A stretch of DNA of 64,000 nt from Hathewaya massiliensis (GCF_902143515.1 NZ_CABFVD010000001.1:248001-312000), one strand, 5' to 3'; counted from the first letter of the stretch, positions 34,125-45,202 are shown. Notes: generated by a model from the sequence alone, not told the origin. Made by a program: numbers and translations.

Positions 34125-35063
34125 TTGAAGAGTGAAACATATTTCTATCATACAATTTTTGATAATCAACTTTTAGAATCATATGGGGATGAATTTGAAC
34201 AAAAATTTTATAGTGTCATGTATGCTAAGTATGATAATTTTATAAAAATAGAAAGCCAAGGCAGGATCGGTGATAGAAAATGTGATGGTTATATTAAAGG
34301 TGAAGGAATATTTTTTCAAGCATATTCACCCAAAGACAGTAGAACCTCAGATGCTTCAATTCAGAAATATGCAATTAAAAAGTTATATGAAGACTTTGAA
34401 GGCTTATATATGAAAACTAAAGAAGGCTATTGGGAGCCAATAACACAATTTAATTTCGTTTTTAATAATAAAAGAGGTAATTTTCCTGATTTAATTGAAG
34501 CTATCAAAAATTTAGAAATTGAGTATCCTAATATTAAATTTAAACCTTTCGATAGGAGTGATCTTCTAAAAATCTTTGATTCTTTGGATGAAAATGATAA
34601 GATGTCTATATCTGGTGCCATGGTCCCTGAAATAAATCCTCTATTACTAGATAATAACATAATGTATAAAATTATAGAGCACTTACTAAACTTAGATTCT
34701 AGTCAACTTCCTCAAAAGCTTATAGCCCCAGATTTTAACGAAAAATTAAATTTCAATAGTCTATGTCCCTATTATACATTGAATCTATCAGTAGCTAATT
34801 ATTCTGTTGATAAATTAAATTCTTATCTGGATTCATTTTCAGATAATATTGAAAATGAATTATGTGAAAAATTTCAAAAATTATATGAAAAAGCAAAAAT
34901 AGAATTTCCAAATAACTCAGATAGCCAATTTAAATACATTTTAGATAATTCATTTGATTATTCACAGCTAGACAATGCTAATAAACAGCTTTATATAAGC
35001 AACTGTTATATAATTTTGTCAAAATACTTTGAATCATGTGATATTTTTGAAGAACCATCATAA
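34125..35063 (+). CDS. ABC-3C-type effector with restriction-endonuclease-like N-terminus (putative)
   Basis: A 312-residue protein starting at TTG after GGAGG. Residues 20-70 (FEQKFYSVMYAKYDNFIKIE, then GRIGDRKCDGYIKGEG and IFFQAYSPKDSR) match the PD-(D/E)xK-like segment GDRK.DGY...FQ.Y.P found in ABC-three-component system proteins: Asp in CDGY and the Q-x-x-x-P strand. The rest is helical. It is convergent with the MC6 and ATPase genes of the same presumed system and shares a terminator with them. Assignment rests on motif memory and context; cleavage activity is inferred. Confidence 0.6.
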   Translation: MKSETYFYHTIFDNQLLESYGDEFEQKFYSVMYAKYDNFIKIESQGRIGDRKCDGYIKGEGIFFQAYSPKDSRTSDASIQKYAIKKLYEDFEGLYMKTKEGYWEPITQFNFVFNNKRGNFPDLIEAIKNLEIEYPNIKFKPFDRSDLLKIFDSLDENDKMSISGAMVPEINPLLLDNNIMYKIIEHLLNLDSSQLPQKLIAPDFNEKLNFNSLCPYYTLNLSVANYSVDKLNSYLDSFSDNIENELCEKFQKLYEKAKIEFPNNSDSQFKYILDNSFDYSQLDNANKQLYISNCYIILSKYFESCDIFEEPS

Positions 35064-35085
35064 TAAATTAAGATTCTAATCAAAA

Positions 35086-35120
35086 AGTAAGACACAAGTT
35101 AAAATACTCTGTGTCTTACT
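35086..35120. terminator. Shared bidirectional terminator
   Basis: AGTAAGACACA and TGTGTCTTACT form a perfect 11-bp stem between the convergent effector and ATPase genes. Confidence 0.7.
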
Positions 35121-35137
35121 AAATTTAAAATATACAT

Positions 35138-36859
35138 TTATATTTCTATACCTAATAGCTTATTTTCTAAATTGTCATCACATAATTCTTTAACCACACC
35201 TTGTTGTATATAATCAACAAACTCTAGATCATCATTTAGCTTAGCAAATTCCAAAACTTTCTCATACATATCATAATTTAAATTTGCTATATATTGAACG
35301 TGTTTATCAGTACATATTTTTTCTGCTAACTTAAACATCTTATAGACTTGCCTAGGATCTATTTCACTGAATAATGTACTATCATGGTATATAAATTCTA
35401 CTCTATGATTTATTTTATTATACAAGTTTATCATATCCATACAAAATATTTTAACATTGTTTATGCCTGCAGATTTCTCACTAGTTATTTCAGGTTTAAT
35501 ATTAAATCTCAACTTATTACTTCCAGTATTATTTTCTAAAAAAACACCTGACACCCTTTCCTCTTCATATATATAGTCTATAAATTCTTTAAACTTGTTT
35601 GAAATATCTCGTAAAGGCTTTTTTTCAACGTATTCAGAAGCTTCTATGTCCTCACTGGCCATTTTAAGTTTTATAGAATTAATTTCTGTATTTATACCAT
35701 TAACAATACGCTCATGTTCCCTCATTTTCTGTAGCCTTAATTTCATATCTGTTAATTTAGCTCGCAATGCATCATATTCATCTAAGCTAGCTTTATCCTT
35801 TAAATAATCCATTTCAGTATTTATCTTATTATTTATAATACTTAATTCTTTATTCAACTCTCCAATAGTATGTAAAATTTTTTTTCTATCCTTTTTTAAA
35901 CGATCTTGCCTATTTTCAATTAGTTTAACATGAAAATTAGATACTTCCTTCAAACTTTTAACTATACTCTCCTCAAAGACAACTTTGACATCTTCATATA
36001 ACTTCAAGACTCTTTCAGCAGTTATATCAATTTTAATTTTTATACTTTCTTCTATGTTTTCTAAAATCTTCTTATTCATAACTATCTCATTAATAATCTC
36101 TTGCTTTTGATACTTAGATTTTTCTAAACTTTCCTTTATTAAATTATACTCTTCAGATATTTGAAAATTTCTTATTTTAAACTCTAAACTTTTGATATCC
36201 CTTTCTAGGGAATCTATATTGACTCCTATTTCTGTTCCCTTTATAAGTTCTCTTATTGTTTCATCATTCTCAATAATTTTTTTATTACCTTGTAGCTTAT
36301 TTATTTTTTGTTTATTCTGTATCTTATTCAAAACTAATTCAACATCAAGACCCATAAGAAAAGAATTACACATTAAAGCAGAATCATCATTTTCTTTTTT
36401 CTTGCATATATTCCAATCTATATATCCCCTCTTAGGTATTCTTAGAAATCTAGATATTAAATTTCTATACGTTATTTGATTTGAATCTATTAAAACATCA
36501 AATAATATATTTTCCATATACTGATTAAACTGTTTATCTCTAAATTCAATGTTATTAAAATAAATTTTATTTTTATCATTTATAGACCTTTTTATTCTTT
36601 TTTCTTGTCCATCTATATTAATATATAAAAAGAATTCCCAATCCTTTAACTTCAGTAATTCTGATTCATCAGAATCTTTAGAAACAGTTGAACCTAAGCA
36701 AAAATCTATTAATTTTAAGGAAAGACTTTTTCCAACACCATTAACACTTTTTCCTTTTTTATTCGTTGTTTTTTTTCCCAATATTATATTTATTCTATTA
36801 GGCTTAAATTTAATAGTTCTAAACCTATCATCATCCGCATCAAGCTTAGTAATGTACAT
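35138..36859 (-). CDS. SMC-like ATPase, DUF2326 (ABC-3C ATPase component)
   Basis: A 573-residue protein with an N-terminal Walker A (NGVGKSLSLKLIDFCLG, about residues 40-58), a long coiled coil (about 180-400) and a C-terminal DUF2326-type domain (VEFIYHDSTLFSEIDPRQVY, IANLNYDMYEKVLEF). DUF2326 ATPases are the sensor/motor component of ABC-three-component defence systems. The MC6-like gene overlaps its start by 14 bp, so both are translated together. Confidence 0.8.
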   Translation of the reverse strand: MYITKLDADDDRFRTIKFKPNRINIILGKKTTNKKGKSVNGVGKSLSLKLIDFCLGSTVSKDSDESELLKLKDWEFFLYINIDGQEKRIKRSINDKNKIYFNNIEFRDKQFNQYMENILFDVLIDSNQITYRNLISRFLRIPKRGYIDWNICKKKENDDSALMCNSFLMGLDVELVLNKIQNKQKINKLQGNKKIIENDETIRELIKGTEIGVNIDSLERDIKSLEFKIRNFQISEEYNLIKESLEKSKYQKQEIINEIVMNKKILENIEESIKIKIDITAERVLKLYEDVKVVFEESIVKSLKEVSNFHVKLIENRQDRLKKDRKKILHTIGELNKELSIINNKINTEMDYLKDKASLDEYDALRAKLTDMKLRLQKMREHERIVNGINTEINSIKLKMASEDIEASEYVEKKPLRDISNKFKEFIDYIYEEERVSGVFLENNTGSNKLRFNIKPEITSEKSAGINNVKIFCMDMINLYNKINHRVEFIYHDSTLFSEIDPRQVYKMFKLAEKICTDKHVQYIANLNYDMYEKVLEFAKLNDDLEFVDYIQQGVVKELCDDNLENKLLGIEI

Positions 36860-37097
36860 TATATAATTCCCCCTTATTGTTTATATCAACTACCCCTAAA
36901 ATATACAATAATTCTATAGCAAGGATAAAATTATCAAAGCTATGTTTTTTTTGTATTTCTTTTGAATAAACATATGTACTATTATAATTTTGCCAACATT
37001 GATCTACTGTCTGTGGCATCTTCAAAATAGAAATTATTAATGCTCCTAGTCCTAAATATGACCCAGATATTTTAATGTGCTTGGATGGTAAAATCAT
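36846..37097 (-). CDS. ABC-3C middle component (MC6-like)
   Basis: An 83-residue winged-helix-like protein with the family start MILPSKHIKISGSYLGLGAL, then ILKMPQTVDQCWQNYNSTYV and the C-terminal FILAIELLYILGVVDINNKG. This matches the small middle component 6 that accompanies DUF2326 ATPases. It overlaps the ATPase gene. Confidence 0.7.
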   Translation of the reverse strand: MILPSKHIKISGSYLGLGALIISILKMPQTVDQCWQNYNSTYVYSKEIQKKHSFDNFILAIELLYILGVVDINNKGELYNVHY

Positions 37098-37268
37098 TCT
37101 AACCCCTCTTTTTTTCTACTATATATACTTTTATAATAACATATAAAATTTAAAATTTATAGTAAGCTTTGAAAGCCAAATCTTTAATTTTATATATCCA
37201 CGTCTAGAACATAGGTTCGATTTGTGTTATTATTATACCATAAAATTCTTAACGAAAGAGTGATAATT

Positions 37269-37757
37269 ATGGTAAACGTTGATGTACTTTTCGATATAGT
37301 AGAAAAAGAAAATATTCAAATAGAATATGTGAAACTACCTAAGGATATTCAAGGAATCTATTATAAAGCAGAAAATCTTCCACCTATAATAGGTATTAAT
37401 AGAAATATAATAAATAATGCTCCCCTTTTTAAAACAATTCTTGCTGAAGAAATTGGTCATCATTTCACTACCTTTGGTGATACTACTGCTGAATGTTTTT
37501 CTTACATTGAGAAACTTCTTATAACTAAGAAAGAAAACTTAGCTTTAAAATGGGCCACAGATCTTCTTATTCCAACTCCTTTTTTAGTACAAGCTATACA
37601 AGATAATATTTCTACAATCTATGACCTTGCTGAGTTTTTTTGTGTAACTGAGGACTTTATAAGGTTAAAGCTCTATTTTATAAATATTGATTCTAAAGCA
37701 TATACTTATTGTGAAAGCGAAATTAGGAGGATGAACTATGATAGCTGCAATCTATAG
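37269..37757 (+). CDS. ImmA/IrrE-type metallopeptidase
   Basis: A 162-residue protein with the zinc motif EEIGHH (residues about 59-64) and a downstream Glu in TAECFSYIEKL. ImmA-type proteases cleave phage or ICE repressors of the XRE type and trigger induction. The ATG at 37269 follows AAAGAG; a more upstream start adds 15 residues without support. It overlaps the integrase gene by 20 bp, so excision and derepression may be linked. Confidence 0.8.
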   Translation: MVNVDVLFDIVEKENIQIEYVKLPKDIQGIYYKAENLPPIIGINRNIINNAPLFKTILAEEIGHHFTTFGDTTAECFSYIEKLLITKKENLALKWATDLLIPTPFLVQAIQDNISTIYDLAEFFCVTEDFIRLKLYFINIDSKAYTYCESEIRRMNYDSCNL

Positions 37758-39372
37758 TAGAAAGTCTAAATTCTCTGAAAAAGGAGAATCTGTTGAAAAT
37801 CAAGTTCAGATGTGCAGAGAATACTTAAAAAGAAATTTTAGTAATATAGAAGATATTAAAGTTTATGAAGATGAAGGCTTTTCAGGAAAAGATGTAAACA
37901 GGCCCGAATTTAAAAAGATGATGAAGGCTGCTAAAAATAAAAAATTTAATGTACTTATTTGTTATCGCCTGGACCGTATAAGTAGAAATGTTGCTGACTT
38001 TTCTAATACCATAGAAGAATTACAAAAATATAATATAGATTTTATTAGCATAAAGGAGCAATTTGACACAAGTTCTCCTATGGGCAGAGCAATGATGAAC
38101 ATTGCAGCAGTATTCGCACAGCTTGAGCGTGAAACCATAGCAGAACGTATAAAAGACAATATGTTAGAGTTAGCTAAAACAGGTCGTTGGCTTGGTGGTA
38201 CTGCTCCATTAGGTTATAAATCAGAGCCTATACTCTATGCAAATGAAGATGGTAAAGGTAAAAAGATGTATAAATTAACTCAAGTTAAAGATGAAATGAA
38301 TATAGTAAAATTAGTCTATAAACTGTACTTAAATAAACAAGGCTTTTCTTCTGTTGCCACATATCTATGTAAAAATAAATATAAAGGGAAAAATGGTGGA
38401 GAATTCTCCAGGGAAACTACACGTCAAATAGTTGTAAATCCAGTGTATTGTATAAGTGATGATAAAATATTTGAATGGTTTAAGAAACAAGGTGCCACTG
38501 TATACGGTACCCCTGATGGAATCCACGGATTAATGGTATACAATAAAAGAGAAGGTGGTAAAAAAGATAATCCTATTAATGAATGGATCGTAGCTATAGG
38601 AAAACATAAGGGTGTTATATCCTCTGATATATGGATAAAATGTCAGGATATAATTAAAGATAATAAATCAAAAGTTTCCCCTCGCTCTGGTACTGGAGAA
38701 AAATTTTTATTATCTGGTATGGTTATATGTGGGGAATGTGGTTCTGGCATGAGCTCCTGGAGTAGATATAATAAAAAAACAAAGTATATGGAAAGATACT
38801 ATAGGTGTAATCTAAAAAATAGAGCAAGTACTAGATGTAGTACTAAAATGTTGAATGCATATAAAGCAGAAGATTATGTAGCTGCTTACCTTAAGGAATT
38901 AAATATAGATATGTTTAAAGAAATATATCAGAAGAATAAAAAAAATATAATAAATTATGATGTAACAGATGAAATAAATAAATTAAATAAAACCTTATCT
39001 GAAAATAAAAAAATAATTCAGGGAGTAATAAAAAAGCTAGCTCTAATTGATGATAATGACATAGTAGATATGCTTAAAAATGAGCTAGAGAGATTAAAAA
39101 AAGAAAATGATGATATAAACTATAAGCTCCATGAATTAAACTCTGTAATGGAAGAAAAAGATGATGAAGAAAGATTTTTAAACAACATGGAGGTTAATAT
39201 ATCAAACTTTAAAAAACTTTATGACTTTGTTGATATTACACAAAAAAGAATATTAGTTAAGGGCCTAATTGAAAACGTAGTATGGACTACCTCAGATGAA
39301 AAAAATATATTAGAAATTAATCTTATAGGCACCAATTCACTGCTTCCATGTGGTATTATAAAAAGGAGATAG
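37738..39372 (+). CDS. Large serine recombinase (prophage integrase)
   Basis: A 544-residue integrase. The resolvase domain (1-150) has the catalytic Ser in IYSRKSKFSEKGES and the QLERETIAERIKDN helix. The recombinase domain covers about 165-280. A zinc ribbon (CGECGSG, later YYRCNLKNRASTRC) lies at about 330-385 and a coiled coil (INKLNKTLSENKKIIQGVIK) at about 410-475. AGGAGG precedes the ATG. The gene ends directly before the interrupted host gene, so it most likely made this insertion. Confidence 0.93.
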   Translation: MIAAIYSRKSKFSEKGESVENQVQMCREYLKRNFSNIEDIKVYEDEGFSGKDVNRPEFKKMMKAAKNKKFNVLICYRLDRISRNVADFSNTIEELQKYNIDFISIKEQFDTSSPMGRAMMNIAAVFAQLERETIAERIKDNMLELAKTGRWLGGTAPLGYKSEPILYANEDGKGKKMYKLTQVKDEMNIVKLVYKLYLNKQGFSSVATYLCKNKYKGKNGGEFSRETTRQIVVNPVYCISDDKIFEWFKKQGATVYGTPDGIHGLMVYNKREGGKKDNPINEWIVAIGKHKGVISSDIWIKCQDIIKDNKSKVSPRSGTGEKFLLSGMVICGECGSGMSSWSRYNKKTKYMERYYRCNLKNRASTRCSTKMLNAYKAEDYVAAYLKELNIDMFKEIYQKNKKNIINYDVTDEINKLNKTLSENKKIIQGVIKKLALIDDNDIVDMLKNELERLKKENDDINYKLHELNSVMEEKDDEERFLNNMEVNISNFKKLYDFVDITQKRILVKGLIENVVWTTSDEKNILEINLIGTNSLLPCGIIKRR

Positions 39373-39378
39373 ATTTGT

Positions 39379-39414
39379 AAATACCTACTTGTGTATTTGC
39401 ATAAGGTGCTGATA
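39379..39414. other. Right prophage attachment site (attR)
   Basis: Between the integrase stop (39372) and the in-frame remainder of the host gene (from GGT at 39405) lies AAATAC-N8-GTATTT (39379-39398), an inverted pair like a serine-integrase arm. It is followed by the junction near GGTGCTGA. The exact crossover needs attL or an empty site. Confidence 0.7.
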
Positions 39415-40202
39415 AAACCATGCAACAAGTTTTAAGTGGTGCTGTAGATGTAGGTCTTTGTGGTCCTGAACAAGTTATTTATATTTATAATCAAAAAAGA
39501 GAAGATTATCCTATAATATTTTCTGGACTAACTCAAAAAGACGGTTCTTTTCTAGTTGGAAGGAAAGATGAAAAAGATTTTGATTGGCAAAACTTAAAAG
39601 GAAAAAAAGTAATAGGTGGTAGACCTGGTGGAATGCCTGAAATGACCTTTGAATACGTACTTAAGGAAAAAGGTATAACACCATTTCAAGATGTTGATAT
39701 TATAACTAATATAGCATTCCATGCAACTGCAGGCGCTTTTAAAGGTGGAACTGAAGATTATGTAACCTTATTTGAACCTACTGCTAGTATGCTAAAAAAA
39801 GATAATTCAGGATATGTTGTAGCTTCTATAGGAGAGCTAGCTGGAAATATCCCATATACCTCTTTTTTCTCTACCAAATCCTATAGGGATAAAAATCCTG
39901 ATAACTTAGAATCCTTTACTAGAGCTATATATAAGGGTCAAAAGTGGATATATGAACATTCCAATGAAGAAGTTATAGAATCCGTTAAATCCTTCTTCCC
40001 TTCTGCAGATAAAGAAATATTAGTAAGTTCTATTAAACGCTATAAGGAAATAGATGCCTTTGCAAAAGACCCATTATTAAAAGAAGATGAATTAAATAAA
40101 TTAATGGACATTATCGAAAACTATAAGTCCGATTTAATAAAAACTAGACCTCCTTTTGATAAAATTGTGGATAACTCCTTTGCAGAAAAAGCAATAAAAT
40201 AA
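39405..40202 (+). pseudogene. 3' part of an ABC transporter substrate-binding protein gene, split by the prophage
   Basis: The frame from 39405 codes for GADKTMQQVLSGAVDVGLCG and continues with GSFLVGRKDEKDFDWQNLKG, KVIGGRPGGMPEMTFEYVLK and YVTLFEPTASMLKKDN, the second two-thirds of NitT/TauT/SsuA-like binding proteins. The signal peptide and N-terminal lobe are missing, and the prophage lies directly upstream (TAA at 39402). The 5' part should lie at the other prophage end. The ATPase and permease at 45203-46748 are the probable partners. Excision would restore the gene. Confidence 0.85.
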
Positions 40203-40204
40203 AC

Positions 40205-40255
40205 AAACCCATGCGTAAACAGAGAAATGTAGAGCTTGTTTTACGCATGGGTTTT
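40205..40255. terminator. Bidirectional terminator
   Basis: AAACCCATGCGTAAA and TTTACGCATGGGTTT form a perfect 15-bp stem with T-runs on both strands, between the convergent binding-protein remnant and the activase gene. Confidence 0.85.
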
Positions 40256-40266
40256 ATTAAAGTAAT

Positions 40267-40313
40267 AGAAATTCTTAACGTAGTAAATCAGTGATGAAGT
40301 GATTTTCATATCA
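40267..40313 (+). repeat. Dispersed repeat family B, copy 1
   Basis: AGAAATTCTTAACGTAGT...AATCAGTGATGAAGTG...TTTTCATATCAA, also found at 51549 (same orientation) and 61607 (opposite). Confidence 0.7.
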
Positions 40314-40348
40314 ACATTTTACCCTAGCAAAGCATTGTATTTATAAAC

Positions 40349-43300
40349 CTATTCTCTTACGGGAGCTGCTTCTAGTAATGCCTCATTTAGTTCTTTTTCT
40401 TGCATACTTAGTTTTTCATCTTTTTCTTTTAGTTCTAAATTTTTAAAAGCTGTTGAAAGCATTAATTTTATACGATTAATTTGATTTACTTCACTAGCTC
40501 CTGGGTCATAATCTACTGCCACAATATTAGCTACTGGATACCTTCTCTTTAACTCTTTTATCATGCCCTTTCCTGTTACATGATTAGGAAGGCAGGCAAA
40601 GGGTTGGACACAGATTATATTATGAACACCACTCTCTATAAGTTCTACCATCTCAGCAGTTAAAAACCATCCTTCTCCAGTTTGATTTCCTATGGATAAA
40701 ATAGGCGCTGCCCCCTTAGCTAATTCATGAATAGAATTTGGAGCTGAAAAACGTTCACTGGATTTTAAAGCATTTTTTAGAGGCTTTCTATACATTTCAA
40801 TGTATTTTATACCTATATCACTGCCTATTTTACTTATTAAGCTTGCCCCTAAATACTTATGCTTAAAAGTTTGATCATAAGCACAATATAAGAAAAAGTC
40901 TGTAAGATCAGGCATAATAGCCTCTCCACCTTCCTCTTCTATAACTTTAACCACATCATTATTAGCATCTGGGTGGAACTTAACAAGGATTTCCCCTACT
41001 ATACCTACCTTAGGTTTCTTTATATCTAGTAATTCTAAGTTATCAAAGTCTTTTACAATTTCATATATATTTTCTTTAAACTCCTTAAATTTACCTACTC
41101 TAATAGATTCCTTACACCTTTCTGCCCAAGTTCTATAGAGCCTATCTGCGGAGCCCTTTACCTTTTCATAAGGTCTTGTAGCATATAGTACCCTCATAAA
41201 TAAATCTCCATATAGAAGTCCCATTAAAGACTTTCTAAGCATATTTAAATTAAAATTAAATCCTGGATTACTTTCAAGCCCACATGCATTTAAAGATATT
41301 ACTGGAATATGTTCCATTCCTGATTCTTTCAATGCCTTTCTTAAAAAAGATATATAATTTGTGGCTCTACATCCACCACCAGTTTGAGATATTATAACAG
41401 AAGTATTATTTAAATCATATTCCCCTGATTTTAATGCTCTCATTATTTGACCTATAGTTATTATAGATGGATAGCATGCATCATTATTTACATACTTAAG
41501 CCCCTCTTCAATAGCTAAACTATCTACTTCCTTTAATAACTTTATATTATATCCCTCTGAATTTAAAGCACTTTCAACAAACTCAAAATGTATAGGTGAC
41601 ATTTGTGGTGATAATATAGTATGAGTTTTTCTCATGTCTTTTGTAAAAGGTACTTTCTTAACATAAGGTACTTTTTTAATTTTTATATTTTTATCATTTT
41701 TCGAAGTAGCCCTCTCTTCTATAGCTGCTTTTAAAGATCTTATTCTTATTCTTGCAGCACCTAAGTTATTAACTTCATCTATTTTTAATAAGGTATATAT
41801 CTTATTATGAGCCTCTAAGATTTCTTCCACTTGATCTGTAGTTACAGCATCAAGTCCACAACCAAAGGAGTTTAACTGTACAAGCTCTAAATTAGGATTT
41901 TTAGCTACATAGCTAGCAGCTCTATAAAGTCTTGAATGATACATCCATTGATCCACAATTCTAAGAGGTCTATCTATTTCCTCCATATGACTTATAGAAT
42001 CTTCAGTTAAAACTGCCATATCATAAGTAGTTATTAACTCTGCTATACCATGATTAATCTCAGGATCTATATGGTATGGTCTTCCTGCTAGAACTATTCC
42101 TGTAATATGGTTTTCTTCTATATATCTTAAAGTCTCTTCTCCTTTTCTTTTTATATCTTCTTTAAAAACACGGTCTTCCTCATAAGCTTTATTAAGAGCA
42201 TATTTTACTTCACCCTTACTTACTCCAAATTCTTTAAATATATCATATAACCTAGATTGAAGTTTTGTTTTATTGTGAAGTGCTAAAAAAGGATTCATAA
42301 ACTTTATGTTTTTCTCTTTTAAATCATCCATATTATTTTTTATAACCTCTGCATAGGAAGTTACTATAGGACAATTATAGTGATTATCAGCCTTACTATC
42401 TTCGATTTGTTCATAAACTACGCAAGGATAAAATATAGTTTTAACTCCTCTCTCTATAAGATCACTTATATGACCATGAGATAATTTTGCAGGATAACAC
42501 GCTGACTCTGAAGGTATGGTATCCATCCCCATCTCATAAACTTTTTTAGATGATCTTTGAGATAATTCTACCCTAAAGCCAAGGTTTGTTAAAAAGGTAA
42601 ACCAAAAGGGATAATTTTCATACATATTTAAAACCCTAGGTATACCTATAACTCCTCTTTTAGCTTTTTCTAAGTCTAAAGGCTTATATTTAAAAATTCT
42701 ATTATATTTGTAATTATATAAATTAGGAATATTTCTATTGTTTTTTTCTTTTCCTAAAGGTCTTTCACACCTATTTCCTGTTATAAAATTTCTCCCTCCA
42801 AAGTCATTTATAGTAAGAAGACAGTTATTTGCACAAAGTCCACATCTTCTCATACTGGTTTTTATACTAAATTCATAGAGCTCCTCTTTATCTACAATAG
42901 TGCTAATATATCCTTCTTTATAATTCTCCTTTGCAATCAATGCAGCTCCAAAAGCTCCCATTATACCTGATATGTCGGGCCTTACTACTCTCCTGCCTGA
43001 GACTAATTCAAAACTTCTTAATACAGCTTCATTATAAAAGGTTCCCCCTTGGACTATAATATTTTCTCCCATTTGTTTAGGGTCTCTAATTTTTATCACC
43101 TTATATATAGCATTTTTTATAACAGAATAAGAAAGTCCTGCAGAGATATCTCCTATGGTAGCTCCCTCTTTTTGAACCTGTTTAACTTTAGAATTCATAA
43201 ATACAGTACATCTTGATCCTAAGTCTACAGGTTTTTCAGCAAATAAGGCTTTTTTTGAAAACTCTTCTACGCTTATGTGTAAGGACTTAGCAAAACTTTC

Positions 43301-44656
43301 AATAAAAGATCCACATCCTGATGAACAAGCTTCGTTAAGCATTATGCTTTGAATTACTCCATCTTTTATCTTTAGGCATTTCATATCTTGTCCACCAATA
43401 TCTAATATAAAATCCACTCCTGGAAGGAAAAAGTTTGCTGCTTTAAAATGTGCTACAGTCTCTATTTCCCCAATATCAATTTTTAAAGCTGCCTTTATAA
43501 GTCCCTCTCCATACCCTGTAATAGCTGAATTAGATATTTCAATCCCTTCAGGAATTTTAGTATATAAGTCCTTCAATATCTCAATAGTTGATATAAGAGG
43601 ATTTCCATCATTGCTTTTATAATGAGAGTAAAGAAGCTCACCTTTTTCAGATATTAAGGCTACTTTAGTGGTTGTAGATCCTGCATCTATACCTAGAAAA
43701 CATTTTCCATCATAATGCTCTAGTTCCCTTCTTTGTACACAATGCTTATTATGCTCATTTCTAAAACTTAAATATTCTTCTTCTGATTTAAAAAGTGCTG
43801 GAAGGGAGACTATGTGTTCTTCTAAATTTTTATCCTTATTATGTAATCTATCTAAAAGTTCCTTAAAAGAAATCTCTATACTTTTATCTGAACTTAAAGC
43901 TGCACCAAGTGCCACATAAAGTTGAGATTTTTCGGGAAATATAACTTCATCATCTTTTAAACCCAAAGTTTCTATAAATCTTTTTCTAAGTTCTGATAAG
44001 AAAAATAAAGGGCCTCCTAAAAAAGCAACTTTTCCCCTTATAGGTCGTCCACAAGCAAGTCCACTAATAGTTTGAGTAACTACAGCTTGAAATATAGAAA
44101 CTGCTATATCTTCCTTTCTAGCCCCTTCATTTAAAAGTGGTTGTATATCAGTTTTTGCAAAAACCCCACATCTTGCTGCAATAGGATATATAGTTTTATA
44201 ATCCTTTGCAAGTTCATTAAGGCCCTTAGGATCTGTTTTTAGTAATGTTGCCATTTGATCTATAAATGCTCCTGTTCCCCCTGCACAAGTTCCATTCATC
44301 CTCTGTTCTATACCATTTTTAAAATATGTTATTTTAGCATCTTCTCCACCTAATTCAATAGCCACATCTACTTCACTTAAGGTCTCTTCTATAGCTTTTG
44401 TACATGCGATAACCTCTTGCACAAAAGTAGATTTTAGCCATTCGGACACAGATAGTCCCCCAGAACCAGTAATAGCAACTCTAATATATCTATTTCCTAC
44501 TTTGTCATAACACTGATTTAAAATCTCCATTACTGAATTCTTAATATCCGAAAAATGACGTTGGTATTTTGAATATATTACCTCTTGACCATCTAATGCA
44601 ACCACTTTTACAGTAGTTGACCCCACATCTAATCCTAATCTTAAGACTTTATTCAT
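40349..44656 (-). CDS. 2-hydroxyacyl-CoA dehydratase activase, large fused type (BadF/HgdC ATPase x2, DUF2229)
   Basis: A 1435-residue protein. Two BcrAD/BadFG ASKHA-ATPase domains are present: [18 protein letters not shown] at residue 6 and [20 protein letters not shown] at about 316, with GGGAGTG-type ([12 protein letters not shown]) and [12 protein letters not shown] loops whose cysteines could hold a bridging [4Fe-4S]. DUF2229 ([11 protein letters not shown] to about residue 900) and an HgdB-like C-terminal domain follow. Single-ATPase relatives drive electrons into dehydratases; the role of this large form is not known. It is monocistronic between two terminator or repeat regions. Confidence 0.85.
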   Translation of the reverse strand: MNKVLRLGLDVGSTTVKVVALDGQEVIYSKYQRHFSDIKNSVMEILNQCYDKVGNRYIRVAITGSGGLSVSEWLKSTFVQEVIACTKAIEETLSEVDVAIELGGEDAKITYFKNGIEQRMNGTCAGGTGAFIDQMATLLKTDPKGLNELAKDYKTIYPIAARCGVFAKTDIQPLLNEGARKEDIAVSIFQAVVTQTISGLACGRPIRGKVAFLGGPLFFLSELRKRFIETLGLKDDEVIFPEKSQLYVALGAALSSDKSIEISFKELLDRLHNKDKNLEEHIVSLPALFKSEEEYLSFRNEHNKHCVQRRELEHYDGKCFLGIDAGSTTTKVALISEKGELLYSHYKSNDGNPLISTIEILKDLYTKIPEGIEISNSAITGYGEGLIKAALKIDIGEIETVAHFKAANFFLPGVDFILDIGGQDMKCLKIKDGVIQSIMLNEACSSGCGSFIESFAKSLHISVEEFSKKALFAEKPVDLGSRCTVFMNSKVKQVQKEGATIGDISAGLSYSVIKNAIYKVIKIRDPKQMGENIIVQGGTFYNEAVLRSFELVSGRRVVRPDISGIMGAFGAALIAKENYKEGYISTIVDKEELYEFSIKTSMRRCGLCANNCLLTINDFGGRNFITGNRCERPLGKEKNNRNIPNLYNYKYNRIFKYKPLDLEKAKRGVIGIPRVLNMYENYPFWFTFLTNLGFRVELSQRSSKKVYEMGMDTIPSESACYPAKLSHGHISDLIERGVKTIFYPCVVYEQIEDSKADNHYNCPIVTSYAEVIKNNMDDLKEKNIKFMNPFLALHNKTKLQSRLYDIFKEFGVSKGEVKYALNKAYEEDRVFKEDIKRKGEETLRYIEENHITGIVLAGRPYHIDPEINHGIAELITTYDMAVLTEDSISHMEEIDRPLRIVDQWMYHSRLYRAASYVAKNPNLELVQLNSFGCGLDAVTTDQVEEILEAHNKIYTLLKIDEVNNLGAARIRIRSLKAAIEERATSKNDKNIKIKKVPYVKKVPFTKDMRKTHTILSPQMSPIHFEFVESALNSEGYNIKLLKEVDSLAIEEGLKYVNNDACYPSIITIGQIMRALKSGEYDLNNTSVIISQTGGGCRATNYISFLRKALKESGMEHIPVISLNACGLESNPGFNFNLNMLRKSLMGLLYGDLFMRVLYATRPYEKVKGSADRLYRTWAERCKESIRVGKFKEFKENIYEIVKDFDNLELLDIKKPKVGIVGEILVKFHPDANNDVVKVIEEEGGEAIMPDLTDFFLYCAYDQTFKHKYLGASLISKIGSDIGIKYIEMYRKPLKNALKSSERFSAPNSIHELAKGAAPILSIGNQTGEGWFLTAEMVELIESGVHNIICVQPFACLPNHVTGKGMIKELKRRYPVANIVAVDYDPGASEVNQINRIKLMLSTAFKNLELKEKDEKLSMQEKELNEALLEAAPVRE

Positions 44657-45202
44657 AATACTATCACTTCTCCAATTATTATTTTATAAATATTTACTAT
44701 ATATTTATTAACTTGAACTTTATTACGTATATTCTTACTATTATAAGGTTCAAGTTAAATTTTTTCAATTTTAATTTATAAAGGATAATAGCTATTTAAT
44801 TCTACTAATACTTATTTAAGCAAATTAGTTCCATATACTAATGAATCTTATTAATTTTATACATTTATCCTATGACTATCCCCTAAAGACAAGAACTATG
44901 TTTATCCGATGACTATCCGCTCTAATACTCCCATAACACTCTGTGAAAGCGAATTCTACCAAATAGAAGATCTGGACTCTCTGCTTTTCTTTAAAGTGCG
45001 ATAAAAGAGCGGCTACGTCCCTGGATAACGATTTCTAAGTTTTAGAAGGAATAAAAACTCCCTCTAAAGCCAAGAACTCTGTTTATTATGCTTCTTTGCA
45101 TTAACCTTTCTCACTCTATAGTCATATTTTATTATATGGATGCTATAAAGTTTATAACAGACATTTCATAGAATTTATCTATGTAAAGGAGTTGAAAAAA
45201 AT
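44657..45202. other. 545-bp intergenic region with dispersed repeat A
   Basis: It contains no gene. The centre (44900-45029) is a copy of repeat family A with a longer loop. Upstream sequence before 45203 contains a good ribosome site (AAAGGAG) and probably the promoter of the ABC genes, which I could not fix. Confidence 0.5.
44900..45029 (+). repeat. Dispersed repeat family A, long-loop copy
   Basis: It starts GTTTATCCGATGACTATCCG and ends GGCTACGTCCCTGGATAAC. The outer arms equal the 54020 and 54107 copies, but about 75 extra bases sit in the loop. GCGGATAG and CGCTCTTTT segments can pair across it. Confidence 0.7.

Noticed and set aside
39420-40202. Binding-protein remnant taken as a complete gene starting at ATG 39420
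   Set aside because: The coding similarity begins upstream at 39405, the protein lacks a signal peptide and first lobe, and the Met is internal to the family.
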